Shown: positions 16,908 to 25,743, counted from the first letter of the stretch. The stretch is DNA of 64,000 nt from Aldehydirespirator sp965117015 (GCA_965117015.1 OZ220747.1:1488001-1552000), one strand, 5' to 3'. Numbers and translations are program-made. The notes: generated by a model from the letters alone, not told the origin.

Positions 16908-19427
16908 ATGCGTCTGCGGCTGTGGCGCAAGCGCCGGGAGCGGGCCGAATCGAGGCGGGCGGCTGAGCCGGTGATGACTCTCGGCTCGACCACCTCCCGG
17001 CCCCGCGACGCCGATCGCAGGACCCGCCGGCGCCTCGATCCGTGGGACCGCTCCAAGTACCTGATCCTCGGCTCGGTGCTGTTCGGGTTCTTCTGGTGGC
17101 AGAAGCTCAACGCCAACCCGATCAAGTCGGTGGTCGACGGGTTCTGGGAGACAGTCGAGAAGCAGGCCTGGGTCTGGATCCTGCTGGGGCTGGAGGTGTT
17201 GCGCCAGCTGCACTTCGTGGTGGCCGAGCACTGGTCGGGCTACTACCGGTTCTGGAAGTTCAAGGTGTTCAAGCGGGTCGAGAACCGCCAGTCCCGTATG
17301 GACCCGTGGGTGCGGTTCCGCATTGGCCGGGTGCTGAGGATCCTGTTCTGGCTGCTGCTGTTCGGGGTCATTATTGGCCAGTTCGTCGACAAGAACCCGG
17401 TGGCGGCTCTGATCGGTCTGCCCGGCATGCTCCACAGTTGGCTGCCGTGGGCGGGTCGGTTGATCATCTACCCGCTGCTGCTGATCAGCCAGTTCGTCCT
17501 GCTGTTCTGGTTCCTGTCGCGGGGCGGGGTGGAGACCTACTTCCCCGACGACATCGACACCCGCTTCGAGGACGTGTGGGGCCAGGACCCGGTGAAGGAG
17601 CGGGTGCGCGAGAACCTGATCTTCCTGGAGAACCCCGAGTCGATCGAGGAGGTGGGGGGCTACGCCCCGGGCGGCATCCTGCTGTACGGCCCGCCCGGCA
17701 CCGGCAAGACGCTGCTGGCCGAGGCCGCCGCGGGCGAGACCGGCAAGCCGTTCGTGTTCGTGGAGCCCGGCGCGTTCATGAACATGTTCTTCGGGGTGGG
17801 CATCCTCAAGGTGAAGGGCCTGTTCCGCAAGCTGCGCAAGCTGGCGTTGCGCTACGGGGGCGTGGTGGCTTTCTTCGACGAGGCCGACGCTCTGGGCAAC
17901 CGGGGCGCGGCGGTGGGCGGTGACGGCGGCTTCCGCTCGGAGCGGTTCGCGGCTTTCCTGCGCGACACCACCGAGGCAGGCTCGTCCTATCCGTACCTTT
18001 CGCCGGGCGCGCAGCGGGCTCTGCAGGAGGCCGCGCTCGGCGGCTACGACCGGGCCGGTTCGGGGGGCTCCTACGGCGGCGATCCGTGGGCCGGTCCCCG
18101 GCGGGAGTCGATCATGATGATGGGCGGCGGCGGGGGCGGCATGGGCACGCTCCAGGCTCTGCTGGCCGAGCTGTCGGGCCTCAAGAAGCCTCGGGGGTTC
18201 TTCAACCGGATCGTGCGCAAGATGCTGGGGATGCGGCCCAAGCCGCCCCCGAAGTTCCGGATCCTGGTGATGATGGCCTCGAACCTGCCCGAGGCGCTGG
18301 ACCCGGCCATGCTGCGGCCCGGCCGTATCGACCGGATCTACAAGGTGGGCTACCCCACCCAGGAGGGCCGCAAGCGCACCTACGAGGGGTACCTCGACAA
18401 GGTCGACCATGTGCTCACCGACGACGACATCGAGAAGCTGGCCACCATCACGCCCTACGCCACCGGGGCCACCATCAAGGACATGGTCAACGAGGCGTTG
18501 ATCACCGCCATCCGCGACGGCCGGCGGGTCATCACCTGGGCCGACATGATCAAGGCCAAGCAGCTTAAGGAGCACGGCCTAGCCGACGACTTCGACTACG
18601 TGGAGCACGAGCGCCACGCCCTGGCCATCCACGAGGCCTGCCACGCGGTGGCCCTGCACCGGGTGAGCCGGCACCGGATGATCGATCTGGCCACCATCGA
18701 GCGCCGGGGCCAGGTGGGCGGCTTCGTGTCGCACATCCCGCCCGAGGACCGCTTCACCCACTGGCGCTCGGAGTACGAGGCCGACCTGGAGGTGTCGCTG
18801 GCGTCGCTGGCCGGCGAGCGGATGTTCTTCGGCGACGACAACTCGTCGGGGGTGGGCGGCGATCTGCGCAACGCCACCCATCTGGCCGCCATGATGTCGG
18901 GCTACTGGGGCATGGGCGACACGCTGGCCAGCCACGCGGTGCAGCAACAGTTCGGGATCGGCGGCGGGAAGCGCCAGGGCGACGACGATGACCCCGAGAA
19001 GGAGTTGCTGAGCAGCGCTCTCGGCGACCAGATCGAGCAGCGCCTGGCCGACCGCTATGCCGCGGCGCGGTGCCTGCTGGAGGCCAACCGGATCGAGGTG
19101 CTGGCGGTGGCCCACGCCCTGGAGACCCACAAGACCATCACCGGCGAGGACGTGAGCGCCATTGTGGACCGCGAGGTGGGGCCGTTCCTGGACGGCCGGG
19201 GCTACTACAGGCCCGAGGCGGTCGAGGCCCTCGAGGACTATCACACCGCGGTGCTGGAGCTGCGCCGCACGGGCGGGATGCAGCTTCCGCCGCTGCCCAG
19301 GATCAGCGGCATAACCGGCCGCCTCGTCGAGACCGTCGCGGTCCCCGCTGCCGTACCCGTCGGCGCCGGCGCCACGACGGGCGCCGAGTCCTCCAGCTCC
19401 AACGGCTCAGACGACCAGGACGACTGA
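16908..19427 (+). CDS. FtsH-like AAA+ membrane metalloprotease with extra N-terminal helices
   Basis: An 839-residue ATP-dependent zinc protease relative. Four hydrophobic segments lie at about residues 50-66, 86-105, 140-162 and 182-205; normal FtsH has two. The AAA domain has Walker A GPPGTGKT (about 261-268), Walker B VVAFFDEAD (about 317-325) and LRPGRIDR. About 100 glycine-rich residues, including a run of six glycines, are inserted between Walker B and the second region of homology. The peptidase domain has HEACH (about 575-579) and a downstream Asp (GGDL near 650) for zinc. It would extract and degrade membrane proteins. It follows the lipoprotein gene by six bases. A true housekeeping FtsH probably lies elsewhere. 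Confidence 0.86.
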   Translation: MRLRLWRKRRERAESRRAAEPVMTLGSTTSRPRDADRRTRRRLDPWDRSKYLILGSVLFGFFWWQKLNANPIKSVVDGFWETVEKQAWVWILLGLEVLRQLHFVVAEHWSGYYRFWKFKVFKRVENRQSRMDPWVRFRIGRVLRILFWLLLFGVIIGQFVDKNPVAALIGLPGMLHSWLPWAGRLIIYPLLLISQFVLLFWFLSRGGVETYFPDDIDTRFEDVWGQDPVKERVRENLIFLENPESIEEVGGYAPGGILLYGPPGTGKTLLAEAAAGETGKPFVFVEPGAFMNMFFGVGILKVKGLFRKLRKLALRYGGVVAFFDEADALGNRGAAVGGDGGFRSERFAAFLRDTTEAGSSYPYLSPGAQRALQEAALGGYDRAGSGGSYGGDPWAGPRRESIMMMGGGGGGMGTLQALLAELSGLKKPRGFFNRIVRKMLGMRPKPPPKFRILVMMASNLPEALDPAMLRPGRIDRIYKVGYPTQEGRKRTYEGYLDKVDHVLTDDDIEKLATITPYATGATIKDMVNEALITAIRDGRRVITWADMIKAKQLKEHGLADDFDYVEHERHALAIHEACHAVALHRVSRHRMIDLATIERRGQVGGFVSHIPPEDRFTHWRSEYEADLEVSLASLAGERMFFGDDNSSGVGGDLRNATHLAAMMSGYWGMGDTLASHAVQQQFGIGGGKRQGDDDDPEKELLSSALGDQIEQRLADRYAAARCLLEANRIEVLAVAHALETHKTITGEDVSAIVDREVGPFLDGRGYYRPEAVEALEDYHTAVLELRRTGGMQLPPLPRISGITGRLVETVAVPAAVPVGAGATTGAESSSSNGSDDQDD

Positions 19428-19453
19428 CCCCCCTGCGGGCTCGCGGCGCGGGT

Positions 19454-19459
19454 TACGTT
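19454..19459 (+). promoter_or_regulatory. TANNNT -10 element for a leaderless gene
   Basis: TACGTT ends eight bases before the ATG at 19468 with no ribosome-binding site between, which fits transcription starting at or near that codon. Confidence 0.42.
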
Positions 19460-19467
19460 GGGTGGCG

Positions 19468-20028
19468 ATGCTGGCGGCGGAGGGCTCGGTTCAGGTGGCG
19501 GCCACTCCGCGGGAGGTGTTGGAGCTCGCCTGCGACCTGCGGGCCTACATGGCGCTCGACGGCAAGATCGTCAACGTGTATGAGAACCCGTCGATCGACT
19601 CCGACGGCAACGGCTTGGCGGTCATCCGGGGGTCGGTGCGGGGGATCCGCAGCCCCAAGCAGCGGCTGGCGGTGAGGCTCGACCGGTGGTGGTCGGTCAC
19701 CTTCGAGAGTGCCGGCCCCTGGCTGACCGACCGTCTGATGTGGTTCCGGGGAGGCTTCGTGGCCCAGCCGTCCCATGGCGGGTCGTGGGTCACGCACTCC
19801 TACCGCTTCCGGTTCAAGGGACCGCTCGGCCCGCTGTTCGAGCGCTACCTCCGCGACTGGCTCGAGCGGGACGTCAACGACGAGCTTCAGCGGATCAAGA
19901 CCCACTTCGACCGGCGGGCCGCCGGACTACCGCCGCTCCAGGTTCCCCACCGGCGACAGGCCCGCACCGACAGCCAACAAACCCGGGCCGGCAAATGGAG
20001 GGACTTCATCGGCGGGGGCGGGGTGTAA
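19468..20028 (+). CDS. SRPBCC (START-like) protein
   Basis: A 186-residue protein with the START/polyketide cyclase fold pattern: GSVQVAATPREVLELACDLRAYMALD at the start, GSWVTHSYRFRFKGPLGPLFERYLRDWL near the end, then an amphipathic helix (ERDVNDELQRIKTHF). Such proteins bind hydrophobic ligands in a central cavity. The C-terminal 35 residues are basic and probably disordered. The ATG at 19468 is favoured over the in-frame GTG at 19462 because it follows a TACGTT box at leaderless spacing. It is not obviously linked to its neighbours. Confidence 0.78.
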   Translation: MLAAEGSVQVAATPREVLELACDLRAYMALDGKIVNVYENPSIDSDGNGLAVIRGSVRGIRSPKQRLAVRLDRWWSVTFESAGPWLTDRLMWFRGGFVAQPSHGGSWVTHSYRFRFKGPLGPLFERYLRDWLERDVNDELQRIKTHFDRRAAGLPPLQVPHRRQARTDSQQTRAGKWRDFIGGGGV

Positions 20029-20052
20029 CGGGCCAGTCGGCGCGGGCCGCGG

Positions 20053-21258
20053 TCACGGGTTGGCGCCCATGCGCACCAGGCGACGCCGGCCGGCGTCGGC
20101 GGCCAGGGCGGCCAGCAGGGCGCAGGCCGCGATCATCAGGAACCCGGCGGTGTAGGAGACCCGGTCCACCAGCAGGCCGAAGGCGAACGGTCCCACCACG
20201 CCGCCCACGTTGAGCCCGCCGGAGGTCATGCCGGTGGCCGCGCCGGGCGAGTCCCGGTAGGCCCGCACCACGGTGTGCACGATCAGGCCGCTCCAGGCCC
20301 AGCCCACCCCCAGCGCGAACACCGCCCCCACCGGCACCAGGACTCTCGTGCCGGTGGCCGCGGCCAGATAGCCCAGGGTGCTCACGCCCAGCAGGACCGA
20401 CACGAACTTGAGATGCCCGGTCTCGTAGTGGTCGGCGAGGTAGCCCCCCGCGGTCCTGGTGAGGATCACCAGGAGGCTGGCCGCGGCCAACAGGTGCCCG
20501 GCCAGTCCCTCCTCGATCCCGGCGTCGGTGGCGGCCGACACGAAGAACGCGGCCATGGTGGTGGCTGCGGCCGAGCCCAGCGCGGCGGTCAGCATCAGCA
20601 TGTTCAACGGCCCGTAGTCGATCTTGCTCAGGCCCCGCGACGCGCCTGCGGTGCGCACCGCCCGGCCCGCCGCAGCCCCGTACGGCGGCGCCAGCGAGTA
20701 CCCGGCCAGCGGCACCACCAGCGCGATGGCGAAGGCCCAGCGCCATCCCAGCGTGAGCCCGACGGCCGGTACCGCCAGACCGGCCAGGAACACCGACAGC
20801 GGGACGGCCGCGGCCTGGATGCCGAAGGCGAACCCGTGACGGTGCCGTGGAACGCCCCGGGCCACCATGGTCTTGGTGCCGGGTCCGGCGATCGTCAGTC
20901 CGATCGCCCCCACGGCCAGGGCGGCCAGCAGGGCCCAGTAGGAGCGGGCGGCTACCGCGATGCCTCCCAGCGACACCACGCTGAGCGCGTTGGCGACTCG
21001 CAGCGACCGCTGCGGGCCGAGGCGGTCGGTGAGAGTCCCGGCGTGGGGGGAGGTCACCGCGGCCAGCAGGAAGAAGAAGGCCACCGCCGTTCCCAGGCCG
21101 GCCTCGCCGAAGCCCAGGTCGTCGCCCATCTGCAGCGCCAGCGCGCCCAGTCCGAAGGCGGGCAGCATGGCTGCCGTCTGCGACGACACCGACGAGATCA
21201 GCGAGACGACCGGCCGGGCCCGCTCCTCGCCGAGCCGGCCGATCGGCGGGTAGGTCAC
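20053..21258 (-). CDS. MFS transporter coupled to an LLM oxidoreductase
   Basis: A 401-residue protein with about 12 hydrophobic segments and the loop motif GTLTDRLGPQRS. The GTG at 21258 overlaps the stop of the LLM gene (GTGA), which fixes the start; the frame upstream of it lies inside the LLM gene. It is a paralogue of the MFS protein at 4700-5905, with equal length and matching segments such as GLTIAGPGTKTMVA and GWRWAFAIALVVPLAGY. The coupling suggests that it moves the substrate or product of the LLM enzyme; the direction of transport is not known. Confidence 0.85.
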   Translation of the reverse strand: MTYPPIGRLGEERARPVVSLISSVSSQTAAMLPAFGLGALALQMGDDLGFGEAGLGTAVAFFFLLAAVTSPHAGTLTDRLGPQRSLRVANALSVVSLGGIAVAARSYWALLAALAVGAIGLTIAGPGTKTMVARGVPRHRHGFAFGIQAAAVPLSVFLAGLAVPAVGLTLGWRWAFAIALVVPLAGYSLAPPYGAAAGRAVRTAGASRGLSKIDYGPLNMLMLTAALGSAAATTMAAFFVSAATDAGIEEGLAGHLLAAASLLVILTRTAGGYLADHYETGHLKFVSVLLGVSTLGYLAAATGTRVLVPVGAVFALGVGWAWSGLIVHTVVRAYRDSPGAATGMTSGGLNVGGVVGPFAFGLLVDRVSYTAGFLMIAACALLAALAADAGRRRLVRMGANP

Positions 21259-22232
21259 TGGGTGGTGCGGGTGCCGAAGTTGTCGGTCAGCACCATCCCC
21301 GCCTCGGCGATGGCCCCCAGGTCGGTGGAGTCGTGCATGTTGAAGATCAGTCCGTCGAGCCCGGCGTCGAGCAGGGCCGCTACCTGTTCGCACACCCCGT
21401 CGCGGTCTCCCTCGATGGCGTAGCCGAGGTACTTGTCCATGCTCATGTTCCGCCTGGACCGCATCTCGGCGCCGATGCGGGCCGCGTCGGCTGCGGTGTC
21501 GGCCATGACCAGCGCACCCAGGCGGGTCTTGGAGATCTCGGCCGGGTCCCGGCCGGCCCGCTCGCAGTGGGCTTCCAGCACGTCCAGCTTGTGGCGGATC
21601 CCGGCCGGGTCGCCGAAGATGTTGCAGGCGTCGGCGTAGCGGGCCGCGATGGCCAGGGTGCGCCGCTCGCCGCCCCCGCCCACCAGTATCGGCGGCCCGC
21701 CCGGCGTGAGGGGTCGGGGCCGGTTGAGGGCTCGCTCAACGCGATGGCGCTTGCCTGTGAACGTGGCCGGCCCTCCGGCGAACATAGCCCGGCAGATCTG
21801 CACCGCGTCCTCCAGCCGGTGCATGCGCTCGCCCACCGGCAGGAACTCGTAGCCGTAGGCGATGTGCTCGTCCTCGTACCAGGCGGCGCCGATGCCGAGC
21901 ACCGCCCGACCGCCCGACACGACGTCGAGGGTGGTGACCGTCTTGGCCAGCAGGGCCGGGTTGCGGTAGGTGACGCCGGTCACCAGCGCTCCCAGCCGGG
22001 CGGTGCGGGTCCAGGGGGCCAGCCCGGCCAGCAGGGTGTAGGGCTCAAGCATGGGCTCGTGGTCCGGGCCCATGGGCGGGATCTGGTGGAAGTGGTCCAT
22101 CACCCACAGGGAGTCGAACCCGCTGTTCTCGGCGGTTGCCGCGGCCGCGCAGACTGCGCTGAACATGTCGGAGTCGTCCACGCCGGGGTAGCTGAAGCTG
22201 GGGATGTTGAACCCGAACCGGGTAAGCGTCAT
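21255..22232 (-). CDS. LLM-class F420-dependent oxidoreductase
   Basis: A 325-residue luciferase-like protein: FGFNIPSFSYPGVDDSDMF at the start, GFDSLWVMDHF, then VSGGRAVLGIGAAWYEDEHIAYG and the loop PRPLTPGGPPILVGGGGERRTLAIAARYADACNIFG. These are typical of F420-dependent LLM enzymes. I take the ATG at 22232 (MTLTRFG), because TATACA ends six bases before it, giving a leaderless start; an upstream in-frame ATG would lie over that motif. The MFS gene follows with a 4-base overlap. Substrate unknown. Confidence 0.88.
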   Translation of the reverse strand: MTLTRFGFNIPSFSYPGVDDSDMFSAVCAAAATAENSGFDSLWVMDHFHQIPPMGPDHEPMLEPYTLLAGLAPWTRTARLGALVTGVTYRNPALLAKTVTTLDVVSGGRAVLGIGAAWYEDEHIAYGYEFLPVGERMHRLEDAVQICRAMFAGGPATFTGKRHRVERALNRPRPLTPGGPPILVGGGGERRTLAIAARYADACNIFGDPAGIRHKLDVLEAHCERAGRDPAEISKTRLGALVMADTAADAARIGAEMRSRRNMSMDKYLGYAIEGDRDGVCEQVAALLDAGLDGLIFNMHDSTDLGAIAEAGMVLTDNFGTRTTQ

Positions 22233-22238
22233 GATGCC

Positions 22239-22246
22239 TGTATACC
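22239..22246 (-). promoter_or_regulatory. GGTATACA motif, leaderless spacing to the LLM gene
   Basis: GGTATACA is followed by six bases (GGCATC) and the ATG of the LLM gene. Along with the copy before the ETF gene, this is the best evidence that the motif acts as a -10 element. The divergent gene on the plus strand starts at 22280. Confidence 0.58.
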
Positions 22247-22279
22247 GCATTCACGTCAGCACCTGACCGGACCGGGCCC

Positions 22280-23290
22280 GTGAGGACCGAGCCGCAGACA
22301 CTCGATCAGCTCCCCACGCCTTGCCTGGTCGTGGAGCGCAGCCTGTTCGATGCCAACGTGGCGGCCATGTCGGCGGCCTGGCCCGGGCTGTCGCTGAGGC
22401 CCCATGTGAAGGCGTTCAAGTCCACCGCGGTCGCCCGGATCCTGGCCGAGGCCGGGCATGAGAACTTCTGCGCGGCCACAGTGAGGGAGATGGAGGGCCT
22501 GGCCGGGGCCGGGCTCGGGCGCGACCTGCTGCTGGCCAACGAGGTGCTGGACGCGTCCCGTCTGGGGAGGCTCGTCGATGCCGGCCATCGGGTCACCGTG
22601 GCTGTCGACTCCGACGCAACCATCGCCGCCGCGGCTGCCGGCGGCGTCACCGAGGTGCTCGTCGATGTGCACGTGGGGCTGATGCGCTGCGGGTGCGATC
22701 CGGCCGACGCCGGACGGTTGGCCGACACCGCCCGGGCTGCGGGGCTCGAGGTCCGGGGCGTGATGGGCTACGAGGGGCATCTGATGATGGCCAGCGCGGC
22801 CAGCAAGCCGGCCCGGGTGCAGGCTTCGATGGAGGTGCTGACGGCGGCTCATGCCGCGGTGGGGGGAGACGTGGTCTCGGGTGGCGGCACCGGCACCTAC
22901 GCGGTCAACCGCTGGGTCACCGAGCTGCAGGCCGGCTCGTACTGCCTGCTCGACACCGACTACGCGCGGCTCGAGAGCCCGTTCGAGATAGCGGTGTCGG
23001 TGCTGGCCGCCGTGGTGTCGGTGAGCCCGCGGGGCTGGGCGGTGGCCGACGCCGGCCTCAAGGCGTTCGGCATGGACCACGGGCCGCCGTCATGGCCTGG
23101 CGGCGAGGTCGAGTTCGTGTCCGACGAGCACACGACGCTGCGTGATCCTCAAGGCCTGCTCAGGGTGGGCGACCGTGTCCGGCTGCTGCCCGGGCATCTC
23201 GATCCGACCGTGGCCCGCCACCAGCGCTTCTGGGTGGTGGACGGCGACGACGTGATCGACTGCTGGCCCGTCGACCTGCGCCACTGGTGA
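22280..23290 (+). CDS. D-threonine aldolase / D-serine dehydratase-like PLP enzyme
   Basis: A 336-residue alanine-racemase-fold enzyme. RPHVKAFKS at about 40-48 carries the PLP lysine (K44). Near the end GHLD supplies a metal-site H306-x-D308. In this family D-serine dehydratases have HxC and D-threonine aldolases HxD, so the site here looks aldolase-like (known of the family; my reading of this protein). D-threonine aldolases split beta-hydroxy-D-amino acids to glycine and an aldehyde. The start is a GTG with no clear ribosome-binding site. The next gene, an ALO-type oxidase, follows after a four-codon micro-ORF that overlaps both genes (GTGA at 23287, ATGA at 23298). Confidence 0.83.
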   Translation: MRTEPQTLDQLPTPCLVVERSLFDANVAAMSAAWPGLSLRPHVKAFKSTAVARILAEAGHENFCAATVREMEGLAGAGLGRDLLLANEVLDASRLGRLVDAGHRVTVAVDSDATIAAAAAGGVTEVLVDVHVGLMRCGCDPADAGRLADTARAAGLEVRGVMGYEGHLMMASAASKPARVQASMEVLTAAHAAVGGDVVSGGGTGTYAVNRWVTELQAGSYCLLDTDYARLESPFEIAVSVLAAVVSVSPRGWAVADAGLKAFGMDHGPPSWPGGEVEFVSDEHTTLRDPQGLLRVGDRVRLLPGHLDPTVARHQRFWVVDGDDVIDCWPVDLRHW

Positions 23291-23297
23291 ACCGCAG

Positions 23298-24617
23298 ATG
23301 AGTACCGCCACGTTTCGCAACTGGGCCGGCAACCAGATGTGCGTGCCGAGCGAGATCCTGCGGCCGGGCTCTGCCGACGAGGTGGCCGCCATCGTGCGCC
23401 GGGCCTCCGAGGGCGGGCTGAGGGTGAAGGCTGTCGGGTCGGGCCATTCCTTCACCGACACCGCCTGCACCCGCGGGATCCTGGTGTCGCTGGACCGCCT
23501 GGCCGCGGTCGAGGCGGTCGACACCGTCCGGTGCCGGGTCACGGTGCAGGCCGGCGTCCGGCTCGATGCTCTGAACCGCCGGCTCGACGCGGCCGGGCTG
23601 GCCATGCCCAACCTGGGCGACATCGACCGCCAGTCGCTGGCCGGCGCCACCGCCACCGCCACCCACGGCACCGGACTGGCCCTGGGCAACCTGGCCACCA
23701 CCATCGTCGGCATGGACATCGTCGACGGCCGGGGCGAGCTGGTCCATTGTGACGAGCACGAGCGGCCCGAGCTGCTGCGGGTGGCCCGGGTGGGGGTCGG
23801 GGCGCTCGGCATCGTCACCCGCATGACCTTGCAGTGCGTGCCCGCCTTCGATCTGCACGCCACCGAGACCGTCGAGCCGCTCGACGAACTGCTCGACGGC
23901 TTCGAGCAGCACATGGCCGGTCACGACCACATGGAGTTCTTCTGGATCCCCGCCTCGCGCCACGCCCACGTCAAGCGAAACAACCGCACCGAGGAGCCGC
24001 GCCGCCCCCAGAACCGGCTGGCCGAGACGAGGGACAAGATCCTCTACGAGAACGTCGTGTTCGGTCTGGCCAATCGCACGGTGCGGCGCTTCCCGTCGCT
24101 GGCGTCGGCGGTGGCCAAGCGCACTACCGGAGCCGTGGTTGAGCGGGACTTCGTGGACGCCAGCCACCGGGTGTTCGTGTCGAGGCGGTTCGTGCGCTTC
24201 TACGAGATGGAGTACGCCGTCCCCCGCGCCGCCCTGCCTGAGGCCGTGCGCCGGGTCGGGGCCCTGGCCCGGAGCCTGCCGTCGCCGGTGACGTTCCCCA
24301 TCGAGGTCCGGGTGTCGGCCGCCGACGACATCCCGCTGTCCACCGCCTACGGCCGCGACACCGGCTGGTTCGCCTGCCACGTGTACAAGGGCACCCCGTA
24401 CCTGGCCTACTTCCAGGGGGTGGAGGCCATCGCCGCCGACTACGGGGGCCGCCCCCACTGGGGCAAGCTCCACTTCCACGACCACCGGTCCCTGGCCCCG
24501 CTCTATCCCGAGTGGGACCGGTTCCAGCGGGCCCGCTCCGAGCTCGATCCGGCCGGGACGTTCGCCAACACCTACACCGACAGGGTGCTTGGGCCGGTTC
24601 GTCCGGCAGAATCGTGA
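23298..24617 (+). CDS. FAD-linked oxidase, D-arabinono-1,4-lactone/gulonolactone oxidase type
   Basis: A 439-residue flavoenzyme of the vanillyl-alcohol-oxidase fold. The FAD domain shows GSGHSF with His50 in the position that often binds FAD covalently, LGDIDRQSLAGATATATHGTG and VGVGALGIVTRMTL. The C-terminal ALO domain ends with PHWGK (387-390), the HWGK motif of aldonolactone and sugar-alcohol oxidases. It likely oxidises a sugar lactone or polyol to product plus H2O2. It lies between a D-threonine-aldolase-like gene and a small NTF2-like gene, each separated by only a few bases. Confidence 0.87.
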   Translation: MSTATFRNWAGNQMCVPSEILRPGSADEVAAIVRRASEGGLRVKAVGSGHSFTDTACTRGILVSLDRLAAVEAVDTVRCRVTVQAGVRLDALNRRLDAAGLAMPNLGDIDRQSLAGATATATHGTGLALGNLATTIVGMDIVDGRGELVHCDEHERPELLRVARVGVGALGIVTRMTLQCVPAFDLHATETVEPLDELLDGFEQHMAGHDHMEFFWIPASRHAHVKRNNRTEEPRRPQNRLAETRDKILYENVVFGLANRTVRRFPSLASAVAKRTTGAVVERDFVDASHRVFVSRRFVRFYEMEYAVPRAALPEAVRRVGALARSLPSPVTFPIEVRVSAADDIPLSTAYGRDTGWFACHVYKGTPYLAYFQGVEAIAADYGGRPHWGKLHFHDHRSLAPLYPEWDRFQRARSELDPAGTFANTYTDRVLGPVRPAES

Positions 24618-24619
24618 CT

Positions 24620-25093
24620 ATGAGCACCCCAGCCACCGCAGACCTGCACTCCGACGATCAGGTGTCCCTCACCGAGTGGGTGGACCGGTTCTCCGGCCAC
24701 GTGGCCAACCTCCGCTACGAGGAGGCGGCCGCCATGATGGATCCCGAGGTGAACAGCTTCAGCACCTGGCAGGACGTGGTGGTGGGGGTGGATCACTTCG
24801 TCAACGGCCAGTGGCGCAACGTCTGGCCCTCCATGACGGACTTCGTCCTGCTGACCGACAAGATGCGGCTCCGGGTCTCCGGCGACCGGCTGATGGCCGC
24901 GGTGATGGTGACCTGGACTTCGACCGGCTACGCCTCCGACGGCGAGCCCTTCGACCGCCCCGGTCGCTGCTCGTTCGTGCTGGTCAGAGACTCCGTCCAC
25001 GGCCCCTGGCGGGGCGTGCAGGGCCACTTCTCACTGATGAGGGGCGTCCCCCAGCAGTCCTTCGGCCCAGGCGGCCATAAACGAGTCGAGTAG
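24620..25093 (+). CDS. NTF2/SnoaL-like small protein, tail running into a repeat
   Basis: A 157-residue protein with the cone-shaped SnoaL/ketosteroid-isomerase-like pattern: SLTEWVDRFSGHVANLRYEEAAAMMD, a central WTSTGYASDGEPFDRPGRCSFVLV and a final strand WRGVQGHFSLMR. Proteins of this fold range from isomerases to binding proteins. The start at 24620 is two bases after the upstream stop. The last dozen residues (QQSFGPGGHKRVE) are encoded by the first copy of a repeat element, so the natural C-terminus was probably near FSLMRG. It may act on the product of the preceding oxidase. Confidence 0.75.
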   Translation: MSTPATADLHSDDQVSLTEWVDRFSGHVANLRYEEAAAMMDPEVNSFSTWQDVVVGVDHFVNGQWRNVWPSMTDFVLLTDKMRLRVSGDRLMAAVMVTWTSTGYASDGEPFDRPGRCSFVLVRDSVHGPWRGVQGHFSLMRGVPQQSFGPGGHKRVE

Positions 25094-25300
25094 CTGGGCG
25101 GGGAGGAGGCGCTTGAAGTCCGACGGATGGGCGTGGAATCCGACCGATGCGGACAGTCCTTCGGCCCGGCAGGCCATAGTCGAGAGCGGTAGCCGGGCAG
25201 GGAGGGGGCGCTCGAAGTCCGTCAGGCCGAACGATAGGGCGAAGCCCGCTGAGGTCTGACGGACCTTCGTAGAAGCGCCCTCCCCGCCCGGCGGTCGAAG
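25055..25300. repeat. Duplicated element ending in a large hairpin
   Basis: Two related units begin with CAGTCCTTCGGCCC at 25055 and 25154, 99 bases apart. The second unit runs into a long imperfect inverted repeat: GCCGGGCAGGGAGGGGGCGC near 25182 pairs with GCGCCCTCCCCGCCCGGC near 25276, and GTCCGTCAG pairs with CTGACGGAC. The loop holds TAGGGCGAAGCCC, the core shared with the 13691 repeat. The element lies between convergent genes and could end transcription from both sides. Confidence 0.7.
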
Positions 25301-25320
25301 CGACTCGGTTTCGGTAGCCC

Positions 25321-25743
25321 TCAGCCGAGAGCCGCTTGCAGGCCGGCGGCGTACTTCTTGCGCTGCGCCTTGACCATCAGCGGCACGAAGGGACGCATGA
25401 GGATGAACGGTCCCGACGGGGTCATCTCCAGGTCCATGGCTATGCGGGTGCCGCCGCCACTCGTGTCGCTGAGCCGGTAGGTGCCCGCCACGGGCCATGA
25501 GGTGTCCTCGGCGCACACCCAGGTGATCGACGAATCGGCCTCCATGGCGGTGATGCGGAACTCGACCTCCTGGCCGCGGTTGGCCTGGCGGTAGACGGCC
25601 CCCACCGTGCCGGCGGCCCCGTCGGTCAATTCGCAGGTGCCGACGTCGTGGCGCCACTCGGCCTGGTTGGCGGCCTCGGCCAGATAGGCGAACGTCCGCG
25701 CCCGGTCGGCGGCGACGTCAATCTCGACTGTGCAGATGCTCAT
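25321..25743 (-). CDS. SRPBCC (polyketide cyclase/dehydrase-like) protein
   Basis: A 140-residue START-like protein: CTVEIDVAADRARTFAYLAEAANQAEW at the start, then TWVCAEDTSWPVAGTYRLSDTSGGGTRI and a closing helix with FVPLMVKAQRKKYAAGLQAAL. Small stand-alone SRPBCC proteins bind lipophilic ligands; this one has no catalytic signature I recognise. Seven bases before the ATG ends a TAGCTT box and no ribosome-binding site is present, so it is probably transcribed by itself without a leader. It lies downstream of the catabolic operon to its right. Confidence 0.8.
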   Translation of the reverse strand: MSICTVEIDVAADRARTFAYLAEAANQAEWRHDVGTCELTDGAAGTVGAVYRQANRGQEVEFRITAMEADSSITWVCAEDTSWPVAGTYRLSDTSGGGTRIAMDLEMTPSGPFILMRPFVPLMVKAQRKKYAAGLQAALG

